The position numbers and the translations under genes were made by a program. A DNA stretch of 64,000 nt, taken from the NCBI GenBank assembly GCA_037783545.1, contig JBBELK010000684.1, forward strand, positions 558,001 through 622,000. The letters run 5' to 3'. The stretch comes from Henricia sp. BOLD:AAB3569 (taxonomy: Eukaryota; Echinodermata; Asteroidea; Spinulosida; Echinasteridae). Below the pieces are notes generated by a model. That model was not told where the DNA came from. It searched no databases and saw only the letters and a list, made by a program, of their open reading frames with translations. This document shows positions 54,598-64,000 of this stretch, piece by piece; position 1 is the stretch's first letter, and every line of letters begins with the position of its first letter.

Positions 54598-56388
54598 GTC
54601 CCTGTCTTAGGGTGTTCAAATTTAAAAGAAATTAACAATAAACATCGAAAATTTAAATTATTTGATCAGATGTTTATAATTTAAATTTTATTATGGAAAC
54701 GGTGGAAATAACTACACGTAGTAGTCATTTTGTTCATTGTTTCCTACAAAATGCAAGCACGTATTAAGGTGAAACTTTCACAAAATTTCTTCACGGTATT
54801 AAATTTTATAACAAAACTATTTAGGTTGATATCAGCCAGAGATGGCGAGTAACAATTGTGTACATGTACTCTGCTTTAATTATTGGCCTGGTTGTTCAGG
54901 AATGCTCGAAAAGAGCGTATAGCACAAGATGTGGTCTCTTCGCCCTTCCCCTTACCGAAGCCTTCGGGACAGCCTTCTGGAAAAACTCACAGGTGGACAG
55001 GGATTGCCAAGGATAAGACAGATCCAGAACATAAAACAACCTAAATAACCTTTTGCTCCACTACAACAGATACCTGTTCAGGTTTCAGGGGGTCCCCTAA
55101 CAGCAGAATAAATGGCTGCTTCTGCATCTTCTTCTCCAGGAAGGTTGGGATATTGGTTCCAATCTGTGTTATGAGACAAGAATAATTCCAGGTGAATAGT
55201 TGAAAGTAAAACCCTGAAAAAAAATGTTGTTTTGTACGGCCGTTTGTGTGCATAGTCTATAGACTTGCCCAAGTCTCACTTAGTAAATGGTCCGTGTTTC
55301 TCGGCGTGCACCGCGTCTTCTGGACTAGTGGCTTGTCAAAGGTTGTTCCATCTGTCTCGGAAGACTTTCGGGGACAGAAGAAACAAGATTGGATAGGCAA
55401 CCAGTACGAAGAGCGTGTACGTTGCGCGCTTGGTGCTGCAGACTAAACACAGGACGGACTTGGGTAAATCTATGCCTTGAATTATTTCGGGCCGAATTAA
55501 TTCGAAACATTGAAAGTAATTGTTCGATAAATAAACGTTGGTCGATTTGTTTTGTCGATGTCTCATTTAAAAGCGAATAACTTTTATGTTTCTAGAAAAT
55601 TATCAATTCAAAAAACTTGTTATTTCTCGAGGTGCCAAACGGTCTATACTGACATCAAATTATAGTAGGGCCTACTAAGTACTGGCTATAACCCCTAGTT
55701 GGCTGTGCGTGGACTTTAAACAATTGGAACAAAGAAAATTCAAACTCACCTAATGGGTGTTGACTGCGTTTGCTAAGACAATGGCGGGGGTTGTATATCC
55801 CAGGTTTCGGTAAGCAGAAGAGAGGTGAAGTCGGATAAGAAGAAAAACTCCAGTCATCAGATCTTTGTGACTTCAGTTCGAATGTTTACGTAAAGGACAA
55901 ACCCTGAAAAGATGATAAATTTCATATGTTGTGGAGTTTGTGGGCATGTAGGACTACACACTTTAGGCAGGCTTAATAATTTGTACCTAGGCAGTACATA
56001 ATTGTTTAATCTTTAATAACTTTACATAATCAAAAAACACGCTCACTGAAAGTAGCATGTCAAGCGTCTTTACTTTAACACTACCGGTAATATTAATAAT
56101 GCTCACCCAACACTAGTCGTCGAGCCACTGGGCCGGTCTTACTGGCTTCATCTAAGACCATGGTGGTCGATGTTCTCAAGTCAACAGTTTGGCTTTCTGC
56201 TTCTATAAAATAAATCATTACACACACATTTTAATATAGGCCTACAAATCATTCATAGACTTTTTTTGTAGTATTATCAGTACTATTACTAGATAGGCCA
56301 CAATTCCTCCATCATGTCCATGATTTATGCCATGTGGTGTCTGTTCCGGGCAATTAATGTTCAGAGGAATTAGCTCGAGCCTAAACTT
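54598..56388. other. non-coding, nothing assigned
   Basis: Interior of the 10-kb element. A few 60-70 codon frames (for example 55246-55446) show no recognisable feature. No inverted ends were identified. Confidence 0.4.
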
Positions 56389-57216
56389 AAAGGAACACGT
56401 TGCCTTCAGATTTCACGAAATCTCACGTTTGAGGGTGTTCCTTATACTTATTAAGAGTTGTTCTTGCAATAAAACACATTTAATGTGTTATAATTAGTGA
56501 ATGGTAATTTAAAAAAACAAACACTGACCTCTGACCCCCACTACATGTCCCGCGAAATGTATACGTATTTCAAGCCGTCAATACGATCGTCCGGGTAGTG
56601 GGCAAAATGCAGCGACGAACAGGAGTTAGGCTGGCATCCGTAGCCAGTGGGCAGGTAAACCTATCAGATGAACGCAAGGTACCATACCATTCTCCGCCTC
56701 CCGAGACATGTGTGAAATGTAAACACTTAGACACACACACACACACCGACTGGCTGTCAAAAATGGATCGTCAAGAGAAACAGCAGACGCGTCAAAAAAG
56801 AAAAAACGAAAACCTCGCCATTCAGGGTAAGAATATTGTCATGGGACAAACCGATAGAAAGGACTTGGATGATTTATACCCAATGGTTATTGTAGACACG
56901 AATAAAAAAAAACTGATGATAATACGACATTTTTTAATGAAATAATTGTTCAGAAGTATTTCAACAGCTGCGACTGGAAATAAGACTAATATAATTTCTC
57001 CGCCATTTATGGGAGTCAAGATTTTGACTCCCATAAATGGCGGAGCGTGCTGCTTCGAGAAATTACGCAAAATTGAAGCATTTCTAAGGCACGTTTGTGT
57101 GGATCATTATATTCTACTTTTTAAACATCTTTCAGATCGTGCTCATTATACTTCAAATGCTTGTAATAGCCCCAAAACGCCCAATAAAGCGCAACCCGAA
57201 GGCAACGTATTCCTTT
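56389..57216. mobile_element. 828-bp element with AAAGGAA-ACGTTGCCTT ends
   Basis: The ends AAAGGAACACGTTGCCTTC and AAAGGAATACGTTGCCTTC (complement of the right end) are flanked by AACTT at 56384-56388 and 57217-57221, a 5-bp duplication. It contains a 115-codon frame (56598-56945), rich in charged residues, with a possible C-x-x-C (CVKC) but no known domain. A perfect palindrome is at 56998-57045. Confidence 0.7.
56998..57045. repeat. 48-bp perfect palindrome
   Basis: CTCCGCCATTTATGGGAGTC and its complement, around a loop AAGATTTT. Hairpin of about 20 bp. Confidence 0.9.
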
Positions 57217-57400
57217 AACTTACAGTGTCATGAGTGTAAACTATGCCCGTAAAAATGCCTTTGCTATGCACAGCGCATACCCTAGGCTACATGTTGTGTA
57301 GGCCTGCGCCTACACGTATTAATATTATCATGCACATGACACGGCATGACGGTGACAATATATGCATGCAGTGACACTAACTTAGACCCGTGAACATGCC

Positions 57401-57554
57401 TATGCGCATGCGCGAGAGCAGAGAGGTCAACACGAGATAGACTGGTTTCCTGTCCTCATATTTACTTCCCTTCGTCGTGTACGACGAAGGGAAGTAAATA
57501 TGGGGATAGGGAACCAGTCTAGTGTTGACCTCTCCGCTCTCGCACATGCGCATA
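57401..57554. repeat. ~154-bp palindromic element
   Basis: Near-perfect palindrome centred at about 57478 with arms of about 75 bp (TATGCGCATG, GAGAGGTCAACAC, TAGACTGGTTTCC, ACGACGAAGGGAAGTAAATA). The inner ends TAGACTGGTTTCC resemble those of the element at 1000-1667. Confidence 0.85.
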
Positions 57555-58525
57555 TTTGATTTTTGGGCAAACATTTGTATTTTATCGCACGGAGGGTCTC
57601 GACTCAAGTTTGCCCCACGATTTCACTGAAACTAAACATCGGATCGATGCGTAATCTTTGGAATATTTACATGCATGTGAGTGCAGCTATTGAGCAAATA
57701 TCAGAGCCAAGGGACAAATTTTATTTGCGTGAGTTTGCCACAGATTTGGGGTTAGAAACGGCTCCAGGGCTGAGGATTTTCCGAAGCCCTTTTCACGGGT
57801 CCAACATACTATTAGGCCTAGTACTAAGCCAGGCCCAGGCCTACATTGTACAATGACAGAATCACATCGAATTTGTTGTCCATCGCCTGGACTTATATTC
57901 ATGAAACTGAACACCCATGTTCTATATAATATGATGGAACTTCTGAGACACAAGTAGCATCCAATCAATAGGTTATTTATATAAAACAAAATTACAAAAT
58001 CTGTCCCTCACCATGTCCATGAGATTCGGTCCGCTGGCATGTGTTACGGTGGCGCGGCGTGGTTGAAACGACGCTAAAAGAGACCGCATCTCCGATCGAA
58101 CTCTAAATATTCATGTGCCTCACGGGTGTTATAGACTCTCAGTTTTATCCTTATTTAAGTGAATTAACTGGGACAATAATTCTAGAAGGGTGCTTTATTC
58201 TACAAAATAAATCACTAATAAATGAATTTTACAATATATAAAGAACAGAATGTCAACGGAATATCTGGGCCTATATTTTGATTTGCGAAGGGCGACTACC
58301 GTACTTGTCGCTATGCGGCATACGCAGTTCGTACTTCTCATTGCATTATGTGTGCGCGGTGTACAGTCACCAGTTAATGCAAACAACCGCGAGGTACCAG
58401 TGGCAGTCTGTAACTTTCCATTTCGTGCGCATTACACAAAAACTTACACCAATGTCCTTAGATAAATATATTTATACAGCAATGTACACTGCTGCTTTGA
58501 AAAACAATAAATGGGTGAACTACCG
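57555..58525. other. non-coding, nothing assigned
   Basis: No credible gene. Short frames only. Confidence 0.4.
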
Positions 58526-60728
58526 TAATTTTCGGAATATAAGCCGCCCGGGGTATAAGCCGCGACGCCCGAAAATTCCAGAAACAAGATTCACCGTCGG
58601 CGTATAAGCTGCCCGGCTTATTAGCCGCACCATTTTGTCGGCCACAGATCGATCACAAAGAACTGCCGCCGTAAGTGCCTCACCGCGGGCTACGTGCGCG
58701 CGACCACGCACTGCAGTTGTCACACTCTCTGTCGGCGCGGCATGTCGCCTCAAAGAGAGCTTTGTGGTCCAGGTTGTTTTGATGACAGCACACTCAAGAG
58801 AAAACCTTATTGAAATCAAGAAGTGGCTTTATCGGAAAAGGCGTTACATGTTTATAATAAGTTATAGCAAGGTGCAATGCACTCAAAGTAGGCTAATCTT
58901 GTTTCAGTTTTATTTTGTAAATAGATAAAGTACATGACATATTTTAAAAATGCCTTGGAATGTGCATAATGAGAAATCTCCAAAAAATAAAGGAGAGTAT
59001 AGAAGATGCATCGATCACGAAGGCCGCAAGCCATCAAGATATTCGCTGGATTCTCCGACGGCGGCCGCACGGCATGCAGTGCACCAGGCCGGTAGGCCAT
59101 GCACAAACACGGTAAGTGAAAGCAGGGCTTCGTTCCAAATACGCGCACAATGTTAAACGTTTGCAACGTTCGCCAAATACCCAGCTTGTAAGCATATGCA
59201 CAAGATCAAAGAGCACTGTAACCAGAGGCGAACGTTGCCAACGTTCGCATGAGTGGAACGCAGCCCACGTGTACAAATTGTACACTGCTTTCGCCCGGGC
59301 CCGACGCATATATGCTATGCAGTGTACGATAATAGCCGGCCGAGTCTCTCCATTACGCGCACCGCGATTGGTTATTTTCAATGCACATGGTGACTTGGCG
59401 ATTTTGATCTCGCCGGCCAAAATAAAATATGCCAAACGTTTTATGTTTGAATGCTTTCGTATTGTACTGCCACTACATTGCATTTGTCATGCGTTTGGGT
59501 CCATCACGATTAAACTAAAAACGCAAAGGACAGTGACAAAGAATTAGACTGGACCAGATGGACGGGGTTTAGACCGAAGCTGCAGCAATAATTGGACGGT
59601 TCATGGGGCATCTCCATTTTTGCAAAAAGAGTTTATAAATAAGAAAACCAGCTTCACGGTGGTTCTTGCCTGCACGGCCAGCGGCAAAAAACTGAAGCCA
59701 ATGGGCGTCTTGAGCGGAGTATACCAAGGCTGTGCAAACGCTATGCCTTCTTTTTTCCAAATTCGGTTATCTCAATAGATCATTCTATGTTGATTGCAAC
59801 CGACATAAAGGGGCTTCATGGGGATTGGGTGATTGATATTAATATTTGTAATTCAGCGGAAAAAGAATGCTACATAGATCTATCGTCTTTTGCTTGGTAC
59901 CGGGTATTCCCGATGATTTCTCGCATTTGCGTCCGCCCCATATTTTTGTGCACGACGCCGCCATAGTTCATTCACCCCCATTGTATATCAATGGCGGTGA
60001 ATGAACTATGGCGGCGTCGTGTTCCGAATTTACCTTTGACCTCGCCACGTGCATGCACCGCGGGCGAGATACCGAAAAGGCTTATTAAAATAGGGGACCG
60101 TTTGCCTGCCTTTGCCTAGCCTGCGGACCTACATACACGTATGCCGCTTGGGCGAAATGGCTTTTGGGCGAAGGGGCTCAAGTTGGGCAAAGTGACTGTA
60201 CATTGTTGGAAAAACATCGTTAATTAAAATTACTTGTAATGATTTTCCATCTAAAACACACATTTCCAAAGACAATGACAAACACAGAACTCTTTGGATT
60301 TTAAAACAACGCCGACTAAAAGTAAAGAATTGAAGAAAACACGGAAGGAACAGACGCACCAAACGATTTGTTCGGCGTTGGACGAATACTCACGACCGAT
60401 GGCATGGTCCGATGGCGAACTGGTTGCCTGCACTTGTGCAGTGTCACATCGATGTATGGGTCACCAACGAAGATCGGTACACTCTGCACCTGGGAAAATT
60501 GCACACCTTTTCGTGCGCGTGCGACGGCCTTCAACATCGTTTTTTGACAAAAAATTCCCATAAAAGATTGATAGAATTATTTCAGGAACCACATTACATA
60601 ATGTACATGAGGATATAATGATTTTTATCTTTAGAGCTCGGCGTATAAGCCGCCCGGTTTATAAGCCGCCGGAAAATCTTTTTTTGGCAAAATCAACGTA
60701 TAAGCCGCGGCTTATATTCCGAAAATTA
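58526..60728. mobile_element. 2.2-kb element with TATAAGCCGC terminal repeats
   Basis: The ends TAATTTTCGGAATATAAGCC and its complement are identical over about 22 bp; further TATAAGCCGCC words lie inside each end (58548-58625 and 60640-60715). The interior has open frames up to 149 codons, all in GC-rich sequence and without recognisable domains, so it is probably non-autonomous. It holds a palindrome at 59951-60021. Confidence 0.75.
59951..60021. repeat. 71-bp hairpin
   Basis: Arms CACGACGCCGCCATAGTTCA (59951 on) and its complement (ending 60021) are perfect over 27 bp, extended by inner complement around CCATTGTATATCAATGG. Confidence 0.9.
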
Positions 60729-60838
60729 CACATATTTGAATAATTGTAAAAGCCAGCAGGCTTTAAACAACTTTTCCAACCATTTTATTTTTGCAAACGT
60801 TTTGGACGAGGCAGCATGTTACTGTGACTACTGTGCCT

Positions 60839-61073
60839 GGGGCCAATTTCATAAAGCTGTTTAGCAGAAAAATGTGCTTAATCCAAAATTTGTATGCTTT
60901 ATAAAAATGGGTCTTCTGTCAAAATATGTGTATTACAATTGACTGATGTTCTGCTATGCTAAAAACACAAGTTGACATACAATAATTATTGACAGAAAAC
61001 CTATTTTTATAAAGCAAACAAATATTGGATTAATCACATTTTTCTGCTAAACATGCTTTATGAAATTGGCCCC
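60839..61073. mobile_element. MITE with GGGGCCAATTTCATAAAG ends, copy 2
   Basis: 235 bp with ends GGGGCCAATTTCATAAAG and its imperfect complement; then TTTAGCAGAAAAATGTG in inverted copies. Same family as 26645-26852. Confidence 0.85.
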
Positions 61074-61089
61074 TGTTCATTCACAGTAT

Positions 61090-61816
61090 TACTTTGTTGT
61101 TATCCATTAAAACAAGTTTTGCTGTTAAAACACAACAACATTTAATAACAGAAAGGCCGCTGTAGACTGGTGTTAAACAACAATTTTTTTACAGTGAATA
61201 AAGCCATATTTAACTCAGAATTGGGTTATTCAAAAATCATTTAACCCAGAAATATTACACAAATATTGTTACCCAGCAATAGTAGGCCTACTATGTAATT
61301 TTTATTCCAAAAATCCAACCCAGAAAAAAATCCCAATTTAACACAAACTGGGCTGTCTTTGATACATTTAACCCAAAATATAACCCAAACGCTGTTACCC
61401 AAAATTTGGGTTAAAATTTAACCCAGGCACAAGATGAGTTAGGGGAAATTACGACCCAGAAGTAAGTTGAAATCATCACATAAACATGATAAATGTGTTC
61501 ACAATACTTGACCCGGTACTTGAGTTAAAATGACATAAGTGGGTTGGCAATTAATATTTGACCCGGAAATTATGAAAAAAAAATGGCGATTAACCATTGT
61601 AATGGTCAATTTGACGCAAAACGGGTCACGGTAAAATTTGACCAAGAATTAAGGGTTAAAATGATCCATAATAGAGTTACCTATGTTTGACCCGTAAATG
61701 GTCAGAACATTTTACAGTGAATTACCATTTATTGGGTCACAATGACACAAAACGGGTCAATAAAATATGACCAAGAGAACTGGTCGAAATTTTGACCCAG
61801 GAGTTTTTAGAGTGTG
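61090..61816 (-). repeat. right arm, GGTCA-type repeats
   Basis: Inverted relative of 51797-52450, with AACCCAG, GGGTCAAA and TGACC words. The outer end is CTCTAAAAACTCCTGGGTCA in complement. Confidence 0.75.
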
Positions 61817-62112
61817 GCACTGACGTTTGGTACATTCCTAGGATCCTGCAGTTGACTTGGGAGGGGGTGTTGACTCTGCCTGTACATTGAAACTGGCTCG
61901 CTGTTTTGGCTTCGCCTTGTCTTTTGGCTTGAAATCCTTACGTGGCTTGTCATTGTGATCCTTGCTCACAAGCTTACCAAACACTGGGTCATTGGCTTGC
62001 TGTGCTGAGGTTGACACAAACTGCATGACGTCATCAATGGAGGGGCCTCTGCAAACGACTGACTTAATGTGGTGTACCTTCTTTAACCACGCATTACGAA
62101 GATCCCTGACAA
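61817..62112 (-). pseudogene. BEL/Pao gag, N-terminal part
   Basis: An open frame from 62112 to a stop at 61838 reads VRDLRNAWLKKVHHIKSV, then FVSTSAQQANDPVFGKL, then a Lys/Pro-rich linker before the zinc knuckles, as in BEL gag. The following knuckles are at 51375-51752. The 5' part is cut off by the LINE remnant. Confidence 0.75.
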
Positions 62113-62582
62113 GCTAAATATTGCGAGGGTAACCCCTATTTTCAAAGGCGGTGAATTAAGTAATTATAGACCGATTTATGTACTACCCTGTTTTTCAAAA
62201 ATACTTGAGAGATTAGTGTATACAAGAACCACTTCCTTTCTCAGTAAATTTAATATTTTATATGATGGTCAATATGGTTTTAGAAGTAATCATTCCACTG
62301 ACATGCTTGATAGATTATGTCATTTTGGAATTCGGGAAAATGTACTGGAATGGTTTTGTAGTTATCTCCAAGATAGAAAGCAATACACAAAGTTTAATTC
62401 AAACTCGAGTATAAATGACATTACATTCCTCAATAGTCTCTCCTTGGACCCTTATTATTTTCTCTTTATATTTAACGATATATGTAACTCATCATCTGTT
62501 TTATCGTTTATCTGGTTTGCAGATGACACTAACATTTGTTATTGTAATAATAACAAGAGTCTTAATGACATTATACACGTAG
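62113..62582 (+). pseudogene. LINE reverse transcriptase remnant
   Basis: Recognisable pieces: ARVTPIFKGGELSNYRPIYV, KILERLVYTRTTSFL, YDGQYGFRSNHSTD, WFCSYLQDRKQYTKFNSN and the active-site region FIWFADDTNI (FADD). Segments between motifs are missing, including the PQG block, so it is internally deleted. It resembles CR1/Jockey-type elements. A piggyBac-like end is inserted at its TTAA (62583-62586). Confidence 0.75.
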
Positions 62583-63057
62583 TTAACCCCTTGCCACCGG
62601 TATTTTTATACGAGCGGTTGCTGGTGGGCCGGTATTAATTTCACCGAGGACTGCCACCGGACAGTGTCTAGGGTATACGCCGGGTCACACCGTGCACCCG
62701 ACCGGGCAATGTTGGTACATTGCACGCTTATAGTTTTCGGTCGTAACAATCCACTCATTGCTACTTTCACTATTACGCATAGTTGTTTTTGCAACTTGCT
62801 GCTGTGTTGGCGGTGGAGAGGACGTGCGGACTTTGTCGTTGGTGGACGGGCGGGTCAGGCGAGGCGGTCACGCTCCCAGAAAGCCGGGCGATAATAGTAG
62901 GCGAAGGTGGGCCGAAAGTGGTGGAAGTGGACGCATATGTATTGCCTCAGTGCAGCAACAAATTTTGAGAGCGAAGGCGAGTCCTCTGAGTGGCGGAATT
63001 GGACGCCGTGTATTGCCCCGGTGCAGTAAGAACTTTTGAGGGCGGAGGGCGAATACT
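62583..63057. mobile_element. piggyBac-like end at TTAA, truncated copy
   Basis: TTAA at 62583-62586 followed by CCCCTTGCCACCGG, as expected for piggyBac ends and target. About 215 bp (62587-62800) match 63062-63285. After that a GC-rich part has a ~66-bp tandem duplication (about 62920-63056). Confidence 0.65.
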
Positions 63058-63300
63058 CTAACCCCTTGCCACCGGTATTTTTATACGGAGCGGTTGCTGG
63101 TGGGCCGGTATTAATTTCACCGAGGACTCATGCAGTGGGCCACCGGGCAGTGTCCAGGGTATACGCCGGGTCACACCGTGCACCCGACCGGACAATGTTG
63201 GTACATTGCATGCTAAATAGTTTTCGGTCGTAACAAACGACTCTTTGCTACTTTCACTATTATGCATAGTTGTTTTTGCAACTTTACAAAATATTTACAC
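63058..63300 (-). mobile_element. piggyBac 3' end next to the transposase
   Basis: CTAA (63058-63061, a mutated TTAA) then CCCCTTGCCACCGG; direct repeat of the end at 62587. It lies on the 3' side of the minus-strand transposase, so it is probably that element's own end. Confidence 0.65.
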
Positions 63301-63432
63301 CTATTCACCGTTTATATACTACAATTCAAGTAAAATGAAACAAAGACAAACATTCGTTTTTGCAAGGTATTTTATTCACACATCTAAGTTCTTTCCTTCA
63401 GATTATATATTTTCTTTATCACTTTACCTGTG

Positions 63433-64000
63433 ATAATATTTGAAACAAGGGACAGCGCAAAGGGGAACTTCGCAAATTTCACACATGATCTTTGTTTCCT
63501 TTCTCGTTTAATTTTCGTTACATTGAACACAAGGGTCTGGCACAGTTATCTGTCGGGGGTATTTGAGCAGGGAAATGTCTACCCAATAGTCTGAATGGAC
63601 CACGGCGACGGGGTGGTCTACCTCTAGATCGATAAACAGGGAGATTTCTTGCATTTGATTCAAATATTTCCGTCACTAATGCCAATCTGAAATCCAAGTA
63701 TCTGTCAGTCCCACCAAGTTCTTTGTACACGAGATAAGAGTTTACAAGGCAGATATCCAGCAGGAAGGAGAATATTTGTTTGTACCACTTGATCGACTTC
63801 CTGACTGAGCGGTGAGTGGAGGCAAGTTGGTGTGCCATGTCCACACCTTTCATGCCTTCGTTGTAGTCGAGGACACGACGGGGTTTCTCTATGGGTCTGT
63901 CGTCCCGGTCATGCTTTTCAGAGTCTCCCATTGCCGCCGTGTGCATAGTTCATAGCATCCGGACGTCTTTCTTGTCTCTCCAGACCAGGGCAAGTAGGCT
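63433..64000 (-). pseudogene. piggyBac transposase, C-terminal part
   Basis: On the minus strand from the window edge: VWRDKKDVRML, then an in-frame TGA, then MHTAAMGD, RRVLDYNEGMKGVDMAHQLA (last catalytic Asp region), RKSIKWYKQIFSFLLDICLV, and after a frameshift the Cys-rich C-terminal domain (CVQCNEN, stop, then MCEICEVPLC and CFKYYH, to about 63433). This is the DDE-type transposase that excises and inserts at TTAA. The stops and the frameshift make it inactive. The N-terminal part is outside the window. Confidence 0.85.

Larger units (their letters stand above)
51797..61816. mobile_element. 10-kb insertion in BEL gag with long inverted arms
   Basis: Gag sequence ends on one side and continues on the other, on the same strand, so the 10 kb is an insertion. 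The ends are CACTAAAAACTCCTGGGTCA and the complement CTCTAAAAACTCCTGGGTCA. The arms (51797 to about 52450, and about 61090 to 61816) are made of degenerate repeats with GGGTCAAA, TGGTCA and TTAACCC words. The centre (52451-61089) has no transposase but at least six other inverted-repeat elements. Target duplication is not clear (TGCA/TGGCA). It may be a giant non-autonomous element or a composite. Confidence 0.75.
48008..62112 (-). mobile_element. BEL/Pao retrotransposon, split by a 10-kb insertion
   Basis: On the minus strand, gag (62112-61817, then 51790-51375), protease, reverse transcriptase, RNase H and integrase (to 48010). The order and motifs are those of BEL/Pao elements. Both ends are lost: the 5' side is cut by a LINE remnant at 62113, and the 3' side stops within the integrase C-terminus at 48008. 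No LTRs were found. Many frameshifts; inactive. Confidence 0.85.

Noticed and set aside
58950..59547. Overlapping frames of up to 149 codons on both strands inside the TATAAGCCGC element
   Set aside because: No transposase motif or other domain could be seen, and frames on both strands overlap.

Overview
Eukaryotic nuclear DNA from an animal, most likely a marine deuterostome invertebrate (echinoderm-like). The basis is indirect: the mix of Tx1-type, CR1/L2-type, DIRS-like, BEL/Pao, Polinton and piggyBac elements, tRNA-Leu-derived SINEs, the frequent words 'tacatgta' and 'taggcctac', and very low host-gene density. The species cannot be named from this. Only one stretch looks like an ordinary host gene: a first exon (19822-20556) for a type II membrane protein with a glycosyltransferase-like Asp-x-Asp motif and a splice donor. 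Almost everything else is transposable elements nested in each other.

Layout. 768-19761 is bounded by inverted arms of about 0.7 kb (left arm 768-2109, itself split by a 668-bp element with a 9-bp target duplication; right arm 19068-19761). Between them lie a 3.1-kb inverted-repeat element with several nested hairpin elements (2110-5249), a deletion derivative of a DIRS-like element (5297-6148), a full-length Tx1-clade LINE set in a (CTTT)n microsatellite with a visible target duplication (6259-13149), a 60-66 bp minisatellite, a nearly intact DIRS/Ngaro-type tyrosine-recombinase retrotransposon on the minus strand (14138-18741, with a SINE inserted in its end) and a second SINE.

20557-31150 is mainly non-coding. 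It holds a foldback-like structure made of two inverted arrays of about 145-bp repeats (21650-22380 and 24885-25448) whose 2.5-kb centre carries a hammerhead-ribozyme-like fold (23324-23368), followed by short inverted-repeat elements, including a MULE-like one with a 9-bp duplication (28202-28935).

31163-36372 is a Tx1 fragment and a degraded CR1/L2-type LINE whose ORF1 has an SGNH/esterase-like domain. 36375-42745 is a decayed Polinton/Maverick: a PC4-like coactivator fragment, an adenovirus-type protease, a capsid gene in pieces, and a protein-primed DNA polymerase B broken by frameshifts and by a 5'-truncated LINE. 42795-45480 is another Tx1 fragment, interrupted by two nested inverted-repeat elements.

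48008-62112 is a BEL/Pao retrotransposon on the minus strand, whose gag is split by a 10-kb segment (51797-61816) with long inverted arms built from GGTCA-type repeats; that segment contains at least six further inverted-repeat elements and a tRNA-like sequence. The right end has a LINE reverse-transcriptase remnant and the C-terminal part of a piggyBac transposase with piggyBac-like ends.

There are no operons here. The working logic is that of mobile elements: autonomous copies (Tx1, DIRS, BEL, piggyBac, Polinton) supply reverse transcriptases, recombinases and transposases, and short non-autonomous derivatives accumulate around and inside them.
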